From NCBI RefSeq assembly GCF_003583405.1, contig NZ_QXEC01000025.1, positions 1 through 64,000 of the forward strand: DNA of 64,000 nt. The letters are read 5' to 3'. This document shows, piece by piece, positions 27,937 through 37,412 of this stretch; within the stretch, counting starts at the first letter, position 1, and every line of letters starts with the position of its first letter. The position numbers and the translations under genes were made by a program. The notes under the pieces were generated by a model that did not search any database, was not told the origin of the DNA, and worked only from the letters and a program-made list of their open reading frames with translations. Origin of the DNA: Micromonospora radicis (GTDB lineage Bacteria; Actinomycetota; Actinomycetes; Mycobacteriales; Micromonosporaceae).

Positions 27937-29223
27937 ATGAACCTCACCACGCGGCGTACCCGCCTGGCGGCGGGCGCCCTGGCGGCGATCACCGCCGTCG
28001 GTGGCCTCGCGGCCTGCAGCAGCGACGACAGCCCGGCGGAGGGCGAGAAGCCCGCCAAGCTGGTCGTCGACACCTTCGGCGAGTTCGGCTACGACGACCT
28101 CGTCAAGGAGTACGAGCAGCAGACCGGCATCAAGGTCGAGCTGCGCAAGACCGCCCAGCTCGGCGATTACCGGCCGAAGCTGGTCCGCTACCTGGCCACC
28201 GGCAAGGGCGCGGCCGACGTGACCGCGCTGGAGGAGGGCATCCTCAACGAGTTCAAGGCCAACCCGGGCAACTGGGTCGACCTCACTCCGCTGGTCGCCG
28301 ACCACTCCAAGGAGTACCTGCCCTGGAAGTGGGAGTTGGGCAAGGCGACGGACGGCAACAAGTTGATCGGCCTGCCCACTGACGTCGGCAGCCTCGCGGT
28401 CTGCTACCGCAAGGACCTGTTCCAGGCGGCCGGCCTGCCGACCGAGCGGGACGAGGTGGCGGCGCTCTGGCCGGACTGGAACGGCTACCACCAGGCCGGC
28501 CAGAAGTACAAGCAGGCCACCGGCAAGGCCTTCGTCGACTCGATCACCGCGGTCTCCAACGGCGTGCTGTTCCAGCAGGGCAGTGACCTGTTCTACGACA
28601 AGGAAAACAACGTCATCGCGGACAGCAGCCCTGCGGTGCGGACCGCCTGGGACACCGCGACCTCGATGGTGGACATCTCCGCGAAGGCGACCACCTGGTC
28701 GCCGGAGTGGTTCGGTGGCTTCAAGCAGGGCACCTTCGCGACCACCTTCTGCCCGTCCTGGATGCTCGGCATCGTCCAGGAGAACTCGGGTGAGGAGAAC
28801 AAGGGCAAGTGGGACGTGGCCACGGTGCCGGGTGGCGGCGGCAACTGGGGCGGCTCGTGGTTGGCCGTGCCGGAGCAGAGCAAGTACCCGGCGGAGGCGG
28901 CGAAGCTCGCCGAGTTCCTGACCAACGCCACCAGCCAGGTTGCGGCCTTCAAGAAGTCGGGCCCGCTGCCGACCAACCTGGAGGCGCTGAAGAACGAGGA
29001 CTTCCTCACCTACACCAACGAGTACTTCAGCAACGCGCCCACCGGCAAGATCTTCGGCGAGGTCGTCGAGAAGATCCAGCCGGTGCACCTCGGACCGAAG
29101 CACCAGGCGGTGAAGGAGAACGCGTACGAGCCGGCCATGCGGGCCTTCGAGGGTGGCCAGGCCACCAAGGAGAAGGCCTGGGAGCAGTTCACCAAGGACG
29201 CAGTGACGCAGGGTGCCTTCTGA
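27937..29223 (+). CDS. cebE: Cellobiose/cellotriose ABC transporter substrate-binding lipoprotein
   Basis: 428 residues. Lipobox VGGLAACSS with lipidated Cys at about 27. The rest is a family-1 sugar-binding protein: LVVDTFGEFGYDDLVKEYEQ, ALEEGILNEF, IGLPTDVGSLAVCYRKDLFQ and NWGGSWLAVPEQ are typical of CebE. It binds cello-oligosaccharides at the cell surface and passes them to CebF/CebG. First gene of an operon with two CebR-like operators, so probably induced by cellobiose. It is followed by a strong hairpin that should raise its transcript level over the permeases. The ATPase (MsiK in streptomycetes) is not encoded here. Confidence 0.9.
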   Translation: MNLTTRRTRLAAGALAAITAVGGLAACSSDDSPAEGEKPAKLVVDTFGEFGYDDLVKEYEQQTGIKVELRKTAQLGDYRPKLVRYLATGKGAADVTALEEGILNEFKANPGNWVDLTPLVADHSKEYLPWKWELGKATDGNKLIGLPTDVGSLAVCYRKDLFQAAGLPTERDEVAALWPDWNGYHQAGQKYKQATGKAFVDSITAVSNGVLFQQGSDLFYDKENNVIADSSPAVRTAWDTATSMVDISAKATTWSPEWFGGFKQGTFATTFCPSWMLGIVQENSGEENKGKWDVATVPGGGGNWGGSWLAVPEQSKYPAEAAKLAEFLTNATSQVAAFKKSGPLPTNLEALKNEDFLTYTNEYFSNAPTGKIFGEVVEKIQPVHLGPKHQAVKENAYEPAMRAFEGGQATKEKAWEQFTKDAVTQGAF

Positions 29224-29235
29224 GTGAATCCTGAT

Positions 29236-29274
29236 ACCGGTGGCGTTCGGGGACGGGGCCCGAACGCCACCGGT
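29236..29274 (+). terminator. Intercistronic hairpin between cebE and cebF
   Basis: Perfect 16-bp stem, ACCGGTGGCGTTCGGG (29236-29251) with CCCGAACGCCACCGGT (29259-29274), 7-base loop, 12 bases after the cebE stop. Probably a partial terminator or 3' stabiliser giving excess binding protein over permease, as known for other binding-protein operons. Confidence 0.8.
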
Positions 29275-29340
29275 CGGTCCCCATCCGGGTAGCCCCTGCG
29301 CGCCGGCTGCCCGGGCCTTGCCGGCAAAGGAAAACAAGTC

Positions 29341-30306
29341 ATGAGCCTCTCGGCCACGACGGCGCCGCCGTCGCCCGCACCACCGCCTCCCGACACAGCG
29401 CCCCGGCGGCGGGGAAGCCTGCTCAATCGCCTGGATATCAAGTACTCGCCGTACCTCTACATCGCGCCGTTCTTCCTGATCTTCGGCGTGTTCCAGCTGT
29501 ACCCGATGACGCGTACCTTCTGGATGTCCCTGCACGACTGGGACATGATCGGCGAGCACACGTTCATCGGGTTTGACAACTACACCGCGCTGATCTCCGA
29601 CGAGTACTTCTGGAACGCGCTGGTCAACACCTTCGGCATCTTCGCGCTGTCGACGATCCCGCAGCTGCTGCTGGCGCTCTTCCTGGCGAACCTGCTCAAC
29701 CGCACCATGCTGCGAGCCAAGACCTTCTTCCGGATGGCGATCTTCGTCCCGAACGTGGTCTCGGTGGCCGCGGTCGCGATCGTCTTCGGCATGTTGTTCC
29801 AGCGCGACTTCGGGCTGTTCAACTGGCTGCTCAGCACCGTCGGGGTGGACCCGATCGACTGGCGCAACCAGACGTGGAGTTCCTGGACGGCGATCGCCAC
29901 CATGGTCAACTGGCGGTGGACCGGTTACAACACGCTGATCCTGCTCGCCGGCATGCAGGCCATCCCCAAGGACCTGTACGAGGCGGCCGCGATCGACGGG
30001 GCCAGCCAGTGGCGCCAGTTCTGGCGGATCACCCTGCCGATGCTCAGGCCCACCTTCCTCTTCGTGGTCATCCTCTCCACCATCGGTGGCATGCAGCTCT
30101 TCACCGAGCCGCTGCTCTTCGCCAACGGCAGCGTCATCGGCGGTAACCAGCGGGAGTTCCAGACGCTGGCGATGTACATGTTCGAAAAGGGCATCTACAA
30201 CCTGAGCACCGCCGGCTACGGAGCCGCGGTGGCCTGGGCCATCTTCATGATCATCATCTTGGTGTCGCTCGTCAACTTCCTACTCGTCCGCCGCTCGGCC
30301 AAGTGA
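29341..30306 (+). CDS. cebF: Cellobiose ABC transporter permease 1
   Basis: 321 residues from ATG 29341 with an AAAGGA-type SD. Six membrane segments and the permease EAA loop EAAAIDGASQWRQFWRITLP, which docks the ATPase. A short Pro-rich cytoplasmic N-terminus precedes the first helix. MalF-type inner-membrane subunit; forms the channel with CebG. 13 bases separate it from cebG. Confidence 0.9.
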   Translation: MSLSATTAPPSPAPPPPDTAPRRRGSLLNRLDIKYSPYLYIAPFFLIFGVFQLYPMTRTFWMSLHDWDMIGEHTFIGFDNYTALISDEYFWNALVNTFGIFALSTIPQLLLALFLANLLNRTMLRAKTFFRMAIFVPNVVSVAAVAIVFGMLFQRDFGLFNWLLSTVGVDPIDWRNQTWSSWTAIATMVNWRWTGYNTLILLAGMQAIPKDLYEAAAIDGASQWRQFWRITLPMLRPTFLFVVILSTIGGMQLFTEPLLFANGSVIGGNQREFQTLAMYMFEKGIYNLSTAGYGAAVAWAIFMIIILVSLVNFLLVRRSAK

Positions 30307-30319
30307 GGAGAGATCACCA

Positions 30320-31162
30320 ATGATCTCGGCTTCCCAGCGCCTGTGGCGCACCAGTCCACTGACCTACGTGGCGCTCGTGCTGGCAGCGCTGTTCTCCATC
30401 TACCCGCTGTACTACATGGTGGTGATCAGCACCCGCTCGCTGGACGCGATCAACGACGTGCCGCCCCCGATGGCCCCCGGCGAGTCTTTCGGGGACAACT
30501 TCGGCCGGGTCCTCGACAACGACGCGGCCAACTTCGTTACCGGTCTGATCAACTCGATCATCGTCTCCTCGGTGGTCACCATCGCGGTGGTGCTCACCGG
30601 CTCGCTCGCCGGCTTCGCCTTCGCCAAGCTGCGCTTCCGGGGGCGCAACATCCTGCTGCTGTCGATCATCGTCACCATGATGATTCCGACCCAGATGAGC
30701 ATCATCCCGCTCTGGGGCATGATGCAGACGTTCGGCTGGTACGATAGCCTCTACGCGGTCACCGTGCCGTTCCTGGTCACCGCCTTCGGCGTGTTCATGA
30801 TGCGGCAGTACGCCACGCAGGCGATCTCCGACGAGCTGATCGAGGCCGGTCGGGTCGACGGCGCCAGCACCTTCCGGATCTACTGGAACATCGTGCTGCC
30901 CGCGCTGCGTCCCGCCGCGGCCGTGCTCGGTCTGCTCACCTTCATGGAGCAGTGGAACTCGTTCCTGTGGCCGTACGCGATCCTCAGTCCGGAGAACCCG
31001 ACCCTGCAGGTCTCGCTCTCCTTCCTCTCGTACGCCTACTACACCGACTACTCCCAGGTCTTCGCCGCCACCGCGGTCGGCACCCTGCCACTGATCCTGG
31101 TCTTCATCCTCTTCGGCCGTCAGATCATCGGCGGCATCATGGAAGGTGCCGTCAAGTCGTGA
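30320..31162 (+). CDS. cebG: Cellobiose ABC transporter permease 2
   Basis: 280 residues, with GAGGAGAG upstream. MalG-type permease with about six membrane helices and the EAA loop [20 protein letters not shown]. Its stop overlaps the bglC start (GTGA), coupling transport and hydrolysis. Confidence 0.9.
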   Translation: MISASQRLWRTSPLTYVALVLAALFSIYPLYYMVVISTRSLDAINDVPPPMAPGESFGDNFGRVLDNDAANFVTGLINSIIVSSVVTIAVVLTGSLAGFAFAKLRFRGRNILLLSIIVTMMIPTQMSIIPLWGMMQTFGWYDSLYAVTVPFLVTAFGVFMMRQYATQAISDELIEAGRVDGASTFRIYWNIVLPALRPAAAVLGLLTFMEQWNSFLWPYAILSPENPTLQVSLSFLSYAYYTDYSQVFAATAVGTLPLILVFILFGRQIIGGIMEGAVKS

Positions 31163-32592
31163 GCAACCCCGCCACTCCGCCCGCAGTCGGCGTCCTCGAC
31201 GGGCGCGCGCCGTTGACCTTCCCGCCCGGCTTCCTCTGGGGCGCGGCGACCGCCGCCTACCAGATCGAGGGCGCGGCGGCCGAGGGTGGGCGTACCCCGT
31301 CGATCTGGGACACCTTCAGCCACACCGAGGGCCGCACCGTCGCCGGGCACACCGGCGACGTGGCCTGCGACCACTACCACCGGCGCGCCGACGACGTGCG
31401 GTTGATGGCCGAGCTGGGGTTGAAGTCGTACCGGTTCTCGGTCTCCTGGCCGCGGGTGCAGCCGGGCGGTTCGGGACCGGTCAACGCCGAAGGCCTCGAC
31501 TTCTACCAGCGGCTGGTCGACGATCTGCTGGCCAACGGGATCGAGCCGTGGCTGACCCTCTACCACTGGGATCTGCCGCAGGAACTCGAGGACGCCGGCG
31601 GTTGGCCGGCGCGGGACACCGCCGCCCGGTTCGCCGACTACGCACAGTTGATGGCCGACGCGCTGGGTGACCGGGTGAAGTACTGGACCACCCTCAACGA
31701 GCCGTGGTGCTCGGCCTTCCTCGGCTACGGCTCCGGGGTACACGCCCCGGGTCGTACCGACGGGGCCGCCGCGGTCCGCGCCGGGCACCACCTGATGCTC
31801 GGGCACGGGCTGGCCGTGCAGGCGCTGCGTGCGGCGCTGCCCGACGCGCGGCTCGGGGTGACCGTCAACCTCTATCCGGTGACCCCGGCCAGCGACTCGC
31901 CGGCCGACGTGGACGCCGCCCGGCGCATCGACGGCCTGGCCAACCGGTTCTTCCTCGACCCGCTGCTGCGCGGGGCGTACCCGGACGACCTGGTGGCCGA
32001 CCTGGTCAAGGTGACCGACTTCGGGCACGTGCAGGACGGCGACCTGGCCACCATCGCCACCCCACTGGACCTGGTCGGGGTGAACTACTACAGCCGGCAC
32101 GTGGTGGCCGCGCCGATCCCCGGCGAGGAGCCGGAGCGGTACTGGCGGTCGCCGTCGAACTGGCCGGGCAGCGAGGATGTCCGGTTCGTCACCCGAGGCG
32201 TACCGGTCACCGACATGGACTGGGAGATCGACGCCCCCGGTCTGGTGGAGACCCTGCGCCGGGTGCACGAGGAGTACACCGACCTGCCGCTCTACGTGAC
32301 CGAGAACGGGTCGGCGTTCGTCGACGCGGTGGTCGACGGGCAGGTCGACGACGCCGACCGGCTGGCGTACTTCGACGCGCACCTGCGCGCCTCGCACGAG
32401 GCGATCGAGGCGGGCGTGCCCCTGCGGGGATACTTCGCCTGGTCGCTGATGGATAATTTCGAGTGGGCCTGGGGTTACACCAAGCGGTTCGGCATGATCT
32501 ACGTCGACTACGACAGCCAGACCCGCATTCCCAAGTCCAGCGCCAGGTGGTACGCGGAGGTGATCCGACGCAACGGTCTGGCCGCACAATAG
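31159..32592 (+). CDS. bglC: GH1 beta-glucosidase
   Basis: 477 residues from GTG 31159. GH1 TIM barrel: [20 protein letters not shown] at the N-terminus, acid/base Glu in TTLNEPW, nucleophile Glu in YVTENGSAF, and the sugar-binding [17 protein letters not shown] near the end. No signal peptide, so it hydrolyses imported cellobiose and cello-oligomers to glucose in the cytoplasm. Length matches streptomycete BglC (about 480). Confidence 0.92.
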   Translation: MSNPATPPAVGVLDGRAPLTFPPGFLWGAATAAYQIEGAAAEGGRTPSIWDTFSHTEGRTVAGHTGDVACDHYHRRADDVRLMAELGLKSYRFSVSWPRVQPGGSGPVNAEGLDFYQRLVDDLLANGIEPWLTLYHWDLPQELEDAGGWPARDTAARFADYAQLMADALGDRVKYWTTLNEPWCSAFLGYGSGVHAPGRTDGAAAVRAGHHLMLGHGLAVQALRAALPDARLGVTVNLYPVTPASDSPADVDAARRIDGLANRFFLDPLLRGAYPDDLVADLVKVTDFGHVQDGDLATIATPLDLVGVNYYSRHVVAAPIPGEEPERYWRSPSNWPGSEDVRFVTRGVPVTDMDWEIDAPGLVETLRRVHEEYTDLPLYVTENGSAFVDAVVDGQVDDADRLAYFDAHLRASHEAIEAGVPLRGYFAWSLMDNFEWAWGYTKRFGMIYVDYDSQTRIPKSSARWYAEVIRRNGLAAQ

Positions 32593-32612
32593 GGCGACGG
32601 CCAGCCAGTAAC

Positions 32613-32655
32613 GGGCGGCCCGGCACCAACGCTCAACCAGGTGCCGGTGCCGCCT
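32613..32655 (+). terminator. Hairpin between bglC and cebR
   Basis: A stem of about 15 bp with one bulged T: GGGCGGCCCGGCACC (32613-32627) against 32640-32655. It may attenuate read-through into the repressor gene. No U-tract. Confidence 0.6.
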
Positions 32656-32674
32656 GACGTCGGAGGAGCAGACG

Positions 32675-33721
32675 ATGACAACGCAGCGCACCCGGTCGCT
32701 CGGGCGCCCGACCCTAGACGCGGTCGCGGCTCGCGCCGGCGTCGGCCGCGGGACGGTCTCCCGCGTGGTCAACGGCTCTCCTCAGGTCAGTCCGGAGGCC
32801 CGGGCCGCCGTCCAGCAGGCCATCGCCGAGCTGGGGTACGTGCCGAACCGGGCCGCCCGGGCGCTGGTCACCCAGCGGACCGACTCGGTGGCCCTGGTGG
32901 TCAGCGAGTCCGGGGAGCGGATCTTCGCCGAGCCGTTCTTCGCCGCCATCGTGCGGGGCATCAGCTCGGCCCTGCTGGAGACGCCGTTGCAGCTCTGGCT
33001 GGCCATGGCGCAGTCACCGCTGGAGCGTGAACGGGTCGAGCACCATCTGACCAACCAGCACGTCGACGGCGTACTGCTGCTGTCGTTGCACGACGACGAC
33101 CCGCTGCCGACCCTGCTGGAGGAGCGCGGCCTACCCACGGTCCTCGGCGGGCGTCCGGCGCGGATGCTGCACCCCGACGCCCAGCCCGCCTCGTTCGTGG
33201 ACGTGGACAACGCCGGTGGGGCGCGGCAGGCCGTGCAGTACCTCGCCGGGCGGGGGCGGCGGCGCATCGCCACCATCGCCGGGCCGCAGGACATGGGCGC
33301 CGGCCTGGCCCGGCTGGCCGGCTACCGCGACGCGGTACGCACCGCCGGGTTCGGGATCAACCCCGACCTGATCGCGTACGGCGACTTCAGCGAGGAGAGC
33401 GGGGCGGCCGCCATGCGGCAGCTGCTGGACCGCTGCCCCGACCTGGACGCGGTCTTCGTCGCCGCCGACCTGATGGCCTTCGGTGCCATGCGCACCCTGC
33501 GGGAGGCCGGTCGCCGGGTGCCGCAGGACGTGGCGGTCATCGGCTTCGACGACGCGCCCATCGCCCGGCAGGCCGACCCACCGTTGACCTCGGTGTTCCA
33601 GCCGGTGGAGGAGATGGGCCGGCAGATGGCCCGGCTGCTGGTCGCCCGGATCCGGGGCGACGAGATCGCCGCGCCGCACATCGTGCTCGACACCCAGCTG
33701 ATCGAGCGCGCCTCCGCCTGA
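32675..33721 (+). CDS. cebR: LacI-family repressor of the cellobiose operon
   Basis: 348 residues from ATG 32675 with GGAGGAG 8-9 bases upstream. Helix-turn-helix and hinge: TLDAVAARAGVGRGTVSRVV then YVPNRAARALVT. The sugar-binding core ends with VAVIGFDDAPIARQADPPLT. Position after bglC and the two CebR-type operators upstream of cebE support the name. Binding of cellobiose would release the operators. Confidence 0.88.
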   Translation: MTTQRTRSLGRPTLDAVAARAGVGRGTVSRVVNGSPQVSPEARAAVQQAIAELGYVPNRAARALVTQRTDSVALVVSESGERIFAEPFFAAIVRGISSALLETPLQLWLAMAQSPLERERVEHHLTNQHVDGVLLLSLHDDDPLPTLLEERGLPTVLGGRPARMLHPDAQPASFVDVDNAGGARQAVQYLAGRGRRRIATIAGPQDMGAGLARLAGYRDAVRTAGFGINPDLIAYGDFSEESGAAAMRQLLDRCPDLDAVFVAADLMAFGAMRTLREAGRRVPQDVAVIGFDDAPIARQADPPLTSVFQPVEEMGRQMARLLVARIRGDEIAAPHIVLDTQLIERASA

Positions 33722-33737
33722 CCCGCCCCGAGGTCTG

Positions 33738-33773
33738 GGTACGAACGCGTCCCCGGAAGGGCGTTTTCGTACC
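33738..33773 (+). terminator. Terminator of the cellobiose operon
   Basis: GGTACGAA (33738-33745) pairs with TTCGTACC (33766-33773), extended by CGC/GCG with a TT bulge. It lies 17 bases after the cebR stop. Confidence 0.65.
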
Positions 33774-33900
33774 AGGACCGCAGGTGGGAGGGGAGTTTGA
33801 CCCTCGGGACATGCCGCCGCAACAGGGACGAAATGGTCAACTGCCAGGCTGGGGGTCAGCCTGCCGGCCATGTCGTCGGCCCGCCGAGCGGAGGGTTCAG

Positions 33901-34602
33901 ATGTTGCTGCGCGTTCGGGTCACCCTGCCGGACCGTCCCGGCACGCTCGGCCAGGTGGCTCGCACCCTCGGGGTCTCCGGCGCGGACATCGTCCAGGTGG
34001 TCGTGCTGGAACGACTCGGCGGCCGGGCGGTCGACGACTTCACCGTGGTCTGGCCCGGCGCCGCGCGGGTGGAGCGGCTGCTGGCCGGCCTGGCTGCCAT
34101 CCCCGGGGTGCGGGTGGACGGGGTGTGGCGGGCGATCGGCGCGCCCACCACCACCGGTCAGGACGCCGAACTGCTGGCACAGGTCGCCGCCAACCCGGCC
34201 GACGGGCTGGCCACCCTGGTCGACGCGGTACCCGGCCTGCTCGCCGCCGAGTGGGCGGTCGCGGCGGTGGTACCGGTCGACTGGGCCTCCCGCGTCGGTG
34301 GTGGTGGGGCGACCGTGGGCCACGCCAGCTGGCGCACCCCGGTGCCGCCGCTGCTGCCGGAGGTGACCCCGCTGCGCGCCCGTTCGATGACCATGCCCGA
34401 CGGCGGCCACTTCGCGGTCGCGCCGTTCGGTCGGGCGGGACTGGTCCTGGTGGTGTCCCGCGACTACAGCGAGACCCTCGCACCGGCGGCGTTCCACTCC
34501 ACCGAGGTGGATCGGCTGGCCCAGCTGGTCCGGGCCAGCGCGGTGATCCTCGGCGACCGGCTGGACCTGGTCGGCCCGCCGGCGGTCAGCGCCAACCCGT
34601 GA
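33901..34602 (+). CDS. ACT-domain protein
   Basis: 233 residues from ATG 33901 with GGAGGG upstream. Residues 1-75 are an ACT domain (LRVRVTLPDRPGTLGQVART ... ADIVQVVVLERLGGRAVDDF), a ligand-binding regulatory module usually sensing amino acids. The C-terminal 120 residues look like a degenerate GAF-type or unknown alpha/beta domain (FAVAPFGRAGLVLVVSRDYS). No catalytic domain is evident. It precedes another ACT-domain gene by about 100 bases; the pair may share a regulator or ligand. Confidence 0.75.
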   Translation: MLLRVRVTLPDRPGTLGQVARTLGVSGADIVQVVVLERLGGRAVDDFTVVWPGAARVERLLAGLAAIPGVRVDGVWRAIGAPTTTGQDAELLAQVAANPADGLATLVDAVPGLLAAEWAVAAVVPVDWASRVGGGGATVGHASWRTPVPPLLPEVTPLRARSMTMPDGGHFAVAPFGRAGLVLVVSRDYSETLAPAAFHSTEVDRLAQLVRASAVILGDRLDLVGPPAVSANP

Positions 34603-34710
34603 TGCCCTGAGCAGCTGTGACGCAGAACGCAGCGCCGGTGGCGGCCCGACACGGTGGGGCAACCGGCCGGCAACAGCCGGGGGAGAGGCTGGGCCGGAAG
34701 GGAGGCAACG

Positions 34711-35772
34711 ATGACGCTGTGGCGGATCCGGGCCACCGTGGACGACCGACCGGGCTACCTGTCGGTCCTCGCGGCGAGCCTCGCGTTGCGCGGAGTCAAC
34801 ATCCTCACCGTGCAGGTGCACACCACCGAGCACGGTGCCGTCGACGACTTCCTCGTCGACGCACCGGACACCATCGACGAGGCGGACCTCGTCGCCGCGG
34901 TGGAGCGGGGCCGGGGTCGGGACTGCTGGGTGGCGCGCAGCGAGGCGCGTGGCCTGGTCGACCAGCCGACCCGGGTGCTCGGGTTGGCCACCCGGCTGGT
35001 CCGTGACCCGGACGCGGCCGGGGAGGTGCTGCGGACCGCGCTCGGCGCCGACGAGGTGACCTGGCGTCCCGCGCCGGTCGCGGCCCGATCCGGTATCGAC
35101 GACACGACGATGCAGCTGACCGATCCCAACGGCGGGTCGTACACCCTGCGTCGCATCGCACCGAGTTTCACCCCGGCGGAGTACGCCCGGGCCCAGGCGC
35201 TGCTGGAACTGGCGGCCACCGCGGCCCGCCGGGCCGTCGAGCAGGTCACCGTGGTCCTGCCGGACGGCGCCGAACTGACCGTACGCCCGGCGGTCGCCGA
35301 CGACCTGGCAGGCGTGGTCGAGCTGCACGAGGCATGCTCGGCGCGTACCCGGCAACGCCGCTATCTGGGCGGGGCGGCGCTGCCTTCGCCCGCCCGGCTG
35401 CGTCGGCTGCTGGAGCCGACCCGGGGGCTGACCCTGGTCGCCGTGACGACCGGCTCCGCCGGGGCGGGGGAGTCGGTGGTGGCGATGGCGAACCTGCTCG
35501 CCGAGGGCGACGAGGCGGAGCTGGCGCTGCTGGTCCGCGACGACTGGCAGCGGCGTGGGCTGGGCTCGACGCTGTTGCGACGGTTGACCCGGCAGGCCGA
35601 GTCGTCCGGCTACGCGGCGATGGTGCTGCACGTCGAGGCGGACAACACCCCGATGCTGCGTACGCTGCGTCGGCTGTCCCGGCCGACCACCGTCGAGTTG
35701 GACGCCGGACTGTTGACGTTGACCGTGCCGCTGGTCGCCGAGGTGGCGACTTCGGTGGAGCGCCCCGGCTGA
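34711..35772 (+). CDS. GNAT acetyltransferase with N-terminal ACT domain
   Basis: 353 residues from ATG 34711, GGGAGG upstream. Residues 1-70 form an ACT domain (RATVDDRPGYLSVLAASLAL, GAVDDFLVDAP); residues about 190-340 form a GNAT domain with ELALLVRDDWQRRGLGSTLL as the acetyl-CoA pyrophosphate loop. Actinobacterial ACT-GNAT fusions (relatives of AAPatA) are amino-acid-regulated protein lysine acetyltransferases in studied cases, which makes that the best guess. Ligand and targets are not known here. Confidence 0.82.
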   Translation: MTLWRIRATVDDRPGYLSVLAASLALRGVNILTVQVHTTEHGAVDDFLVDAPDTIDEADLVAAVERGRGRDCWVARSEARGLVDQPTRVLGLATRLVRDPDAAGEVLRTALGADEVTWRPAPVAARSGIDDTTMQLTDPNGGSYTLRRIAPSFTPAEYARAQALLELAATAARRAVEQVTVVLPDGAELTVRPAVADDLAGVVELHEACSARTRQRRYLGGAALPSPARLRRLLEPTRGLTLVAVTTGSAGAGESVVAMANLLAEGDEAELALLVRDDWQRRGLGSTLLRRLTRQAESSGYAAMVLHVEADNTPMLRTLRRLSRPTTVELDAGLLTLTVPLVAEVATSVERPG

Positions 35773-35815
35773 CGGCCGGGACGAGACGACCGACCTCCGG
35801 TGCGGAGGACGGTGA

Positions 35816-35852
35816 GGTGGGCAGGACTCCCGGTGCGGGGGTCCTGCCCACC
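35816..35852 (+). terminator. Terminator of the ACT-GNAT gene
   Basis: GGTGGGCAGGAC (35816-35827) with GTCCTGCCCACC (35841-35852); the inner TCCCG/CGGGG pairs extend the stem to about 17 bp with a 3-base loop. 44 bases after the stop. Confidence 0.8.
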
Positions 35853-35923
35853 GCCTGTTGACCGCCGGGTCGGTACCCGCCCGAACTCTGGGCGGACGGG
35901 TGCGCCAGCCGGTCTGGGAATGC

Positions 35924-35960
35924 GAGGACGGCCGCCGGAGGGACACCGGCGGCCGTCCTC
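35924..35960 (-). terminator. Terminator of the surface-protein gene
   Basis: Perfect 15-bp stem, GAGGACGGCCGCCGG (35924-35938) with CCGGCGGCCGTCCTC (35946-35960), 7-base loop, 15 bases past the stop of the LPxTG-like gene on the minus strand. Confidence 0.8.
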
Positions 35961-35974
35961 TGGGTGGTGGTAGG

Positions 35975-36787
35975 TCAGCTGGTGAAGGTGATCCGGTCGC
36001 GTCGGCGACGCAGGGCCAACAGGGCGGCACCGCCGCCGATCAGTGCGAGGCCGGCCAGGGCGATGCTGGTCACGGCCGCGCCGGTGAGCGGCAGGTCGCC
36101 ACCGCCCGGGTTGCCGGGCGGGGTGGCCGACGGCGCCGGAGTCTCCGAGGGCGACGGTGACTCGGAGACCGAGGGCGACTCCGACGGGGACTCGGAGGGC
36201 GCGGGGGACTCCGAGGCCGTGGGCGATTCGGAGGCCGTGGGCGACTCGGACGGCGATGCCGAGGGTGACGGCGAGCTGCTCGGTTTCGGCGAGTGGGAAG
36301 CCGTCGGCGTCGGTGACGGCGACTGCAGGGTCGGCGTGCCGGCGCAGGTGTGGCTCAGGTTGAACCGGTCGGCCGTGCCGCTGATCGTGGCGCCGCCGTC
36401 GACGAGTGTCCAGCCCGCCGGGGTGAACAGGTAGGCGTGGATCAGCCGACCGCTCGCCGCGTACAGCGCGTCGGGGTAGGCGTCGCCACTGTCGGGCACG
36501 GTGACGGTGACCGTGCCGTGCCCGTCGTCGAAGGTGAGGGTGAGCTTCTCGAACCCACCCGCGGACGGTCCGCCGGGCAGGACGAAGTGCCAGCCGTCGT
36601 GGTCGGCGGGGCGGCCCGTGAACCGCTGGTCGCCGCACTGCTGGGTGAATCCGGCCGCCGTGGCGTCCCGGTGGGCCGAATGGAGCGGGATGTCGCTGCT
36701 CGCCCAGGCCGGCGCGGCCAGGGCGAGGATGGTGGTGGCGGCGACGCTGGAGACAGCTGCCCGCGCCACGCACCGGCGTTGTGCCAT
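35975..36787 (-). CDS. LPxTG-like surface protein with Ser/Pro stalk
   Basis: 270 residues from ATG 36787 (GGAGGAA upstream). A Sec signal peptide ends at AWASS. Residues 30-150 form a beta-rich globular domain with two cysteines (Cys in QQCGDQ and in SHTCAG, likely a disulfide). About 70 residues of Ser-Pro-Glu repeats make an extended wall-spanning stalk. The C-terminus has LPLTG, a hydrophobic helix and RRRRDR, a sortase sorting signal of the class-E type (LPxTG variant). It should be covalently anchored to the cell wall. No sortase gene is in the window. Confidence 0.83.
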   Translation of the reverse strand: MAQRRCVARAAVSSVAATTILALAAPAWASSDIPLHSAHRDATAAGFTQQCGDQRFTGRPADHDGWHFVLPGGPSAGGFEKLTLTFDDGHGTVTVTVPDSGDAYPDALYAASGRLIHAYLFTPAGWTLVDGGATISGTADRFNLSHTCAGTPTLQSPSPTPTASHSPKPSSSPSPSASPSESPTASESPTASESPAPSESPSESPSVSESPSPSETPAPSATPPGNPGGGDLPLTGAAVTSIALAGLALIGGGAALLALRRRRDRITFTS

Positions 36788-36816
36788 GAGTCTTCCTCCG
36801 AGATCGGTCGAGGTGA

Positions 36817-37233
<417 letters not shown>

Positions 37234-37240
37234 CGCCGGA

Positions 37241-37269
37241 CCGCCGCCCGGTCACCGGCCGGGCGGCGG
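37241..37269 (+). terminator. Hairpin after the GH9 remnant
   Basis: CCGCCGCCCGG (37241-37251) with CCGGGCGGCGG (37259-37269), 8 bases after the remnant's stop. Probably the original terminator of the lost cellulase gene. Confidence 0.65.
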
Positions 37270-37312
37270 CCGACCACCATCAGACCGCCCGGTGGCATCA
37301 TCTGTCGTGAGC

Positions 37313-37352
37313 GTGATTTCACACAGAAATATTTATTGCTGTGTGAAATCAC
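37313..37352. repeat. AT-rich inverted repeat
   Basis: GTGATTTCACACAG (37313-37326) and CTGTGTGAAATCAC (37339-37352) are perfect 14-bp inverted arms around a 12-base AT-rich loop, strikingly AT-rich for this genome. It lies in the gap between the GH9 remnant and the end of the GNAT gene, away from any start codon, so it is more likely a dispersed palindromic element or cruciform than an operator. Confidence 0.85.
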
Positions 37353-37412
37353 CACCATGGGAAGTGGTTGTCGCCGGCCGCGCCGCCTGTGCCGGCGGGC
37401 CGACGCTCCCAG

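Noticed and set aside
36130-36290. Repetitive DNA that might look like a CRISPR or minisatellite
   Set aside because: It encodes the Ser-Pro-Glu stalk in frame; the repeats are short and irregular with no spacers.
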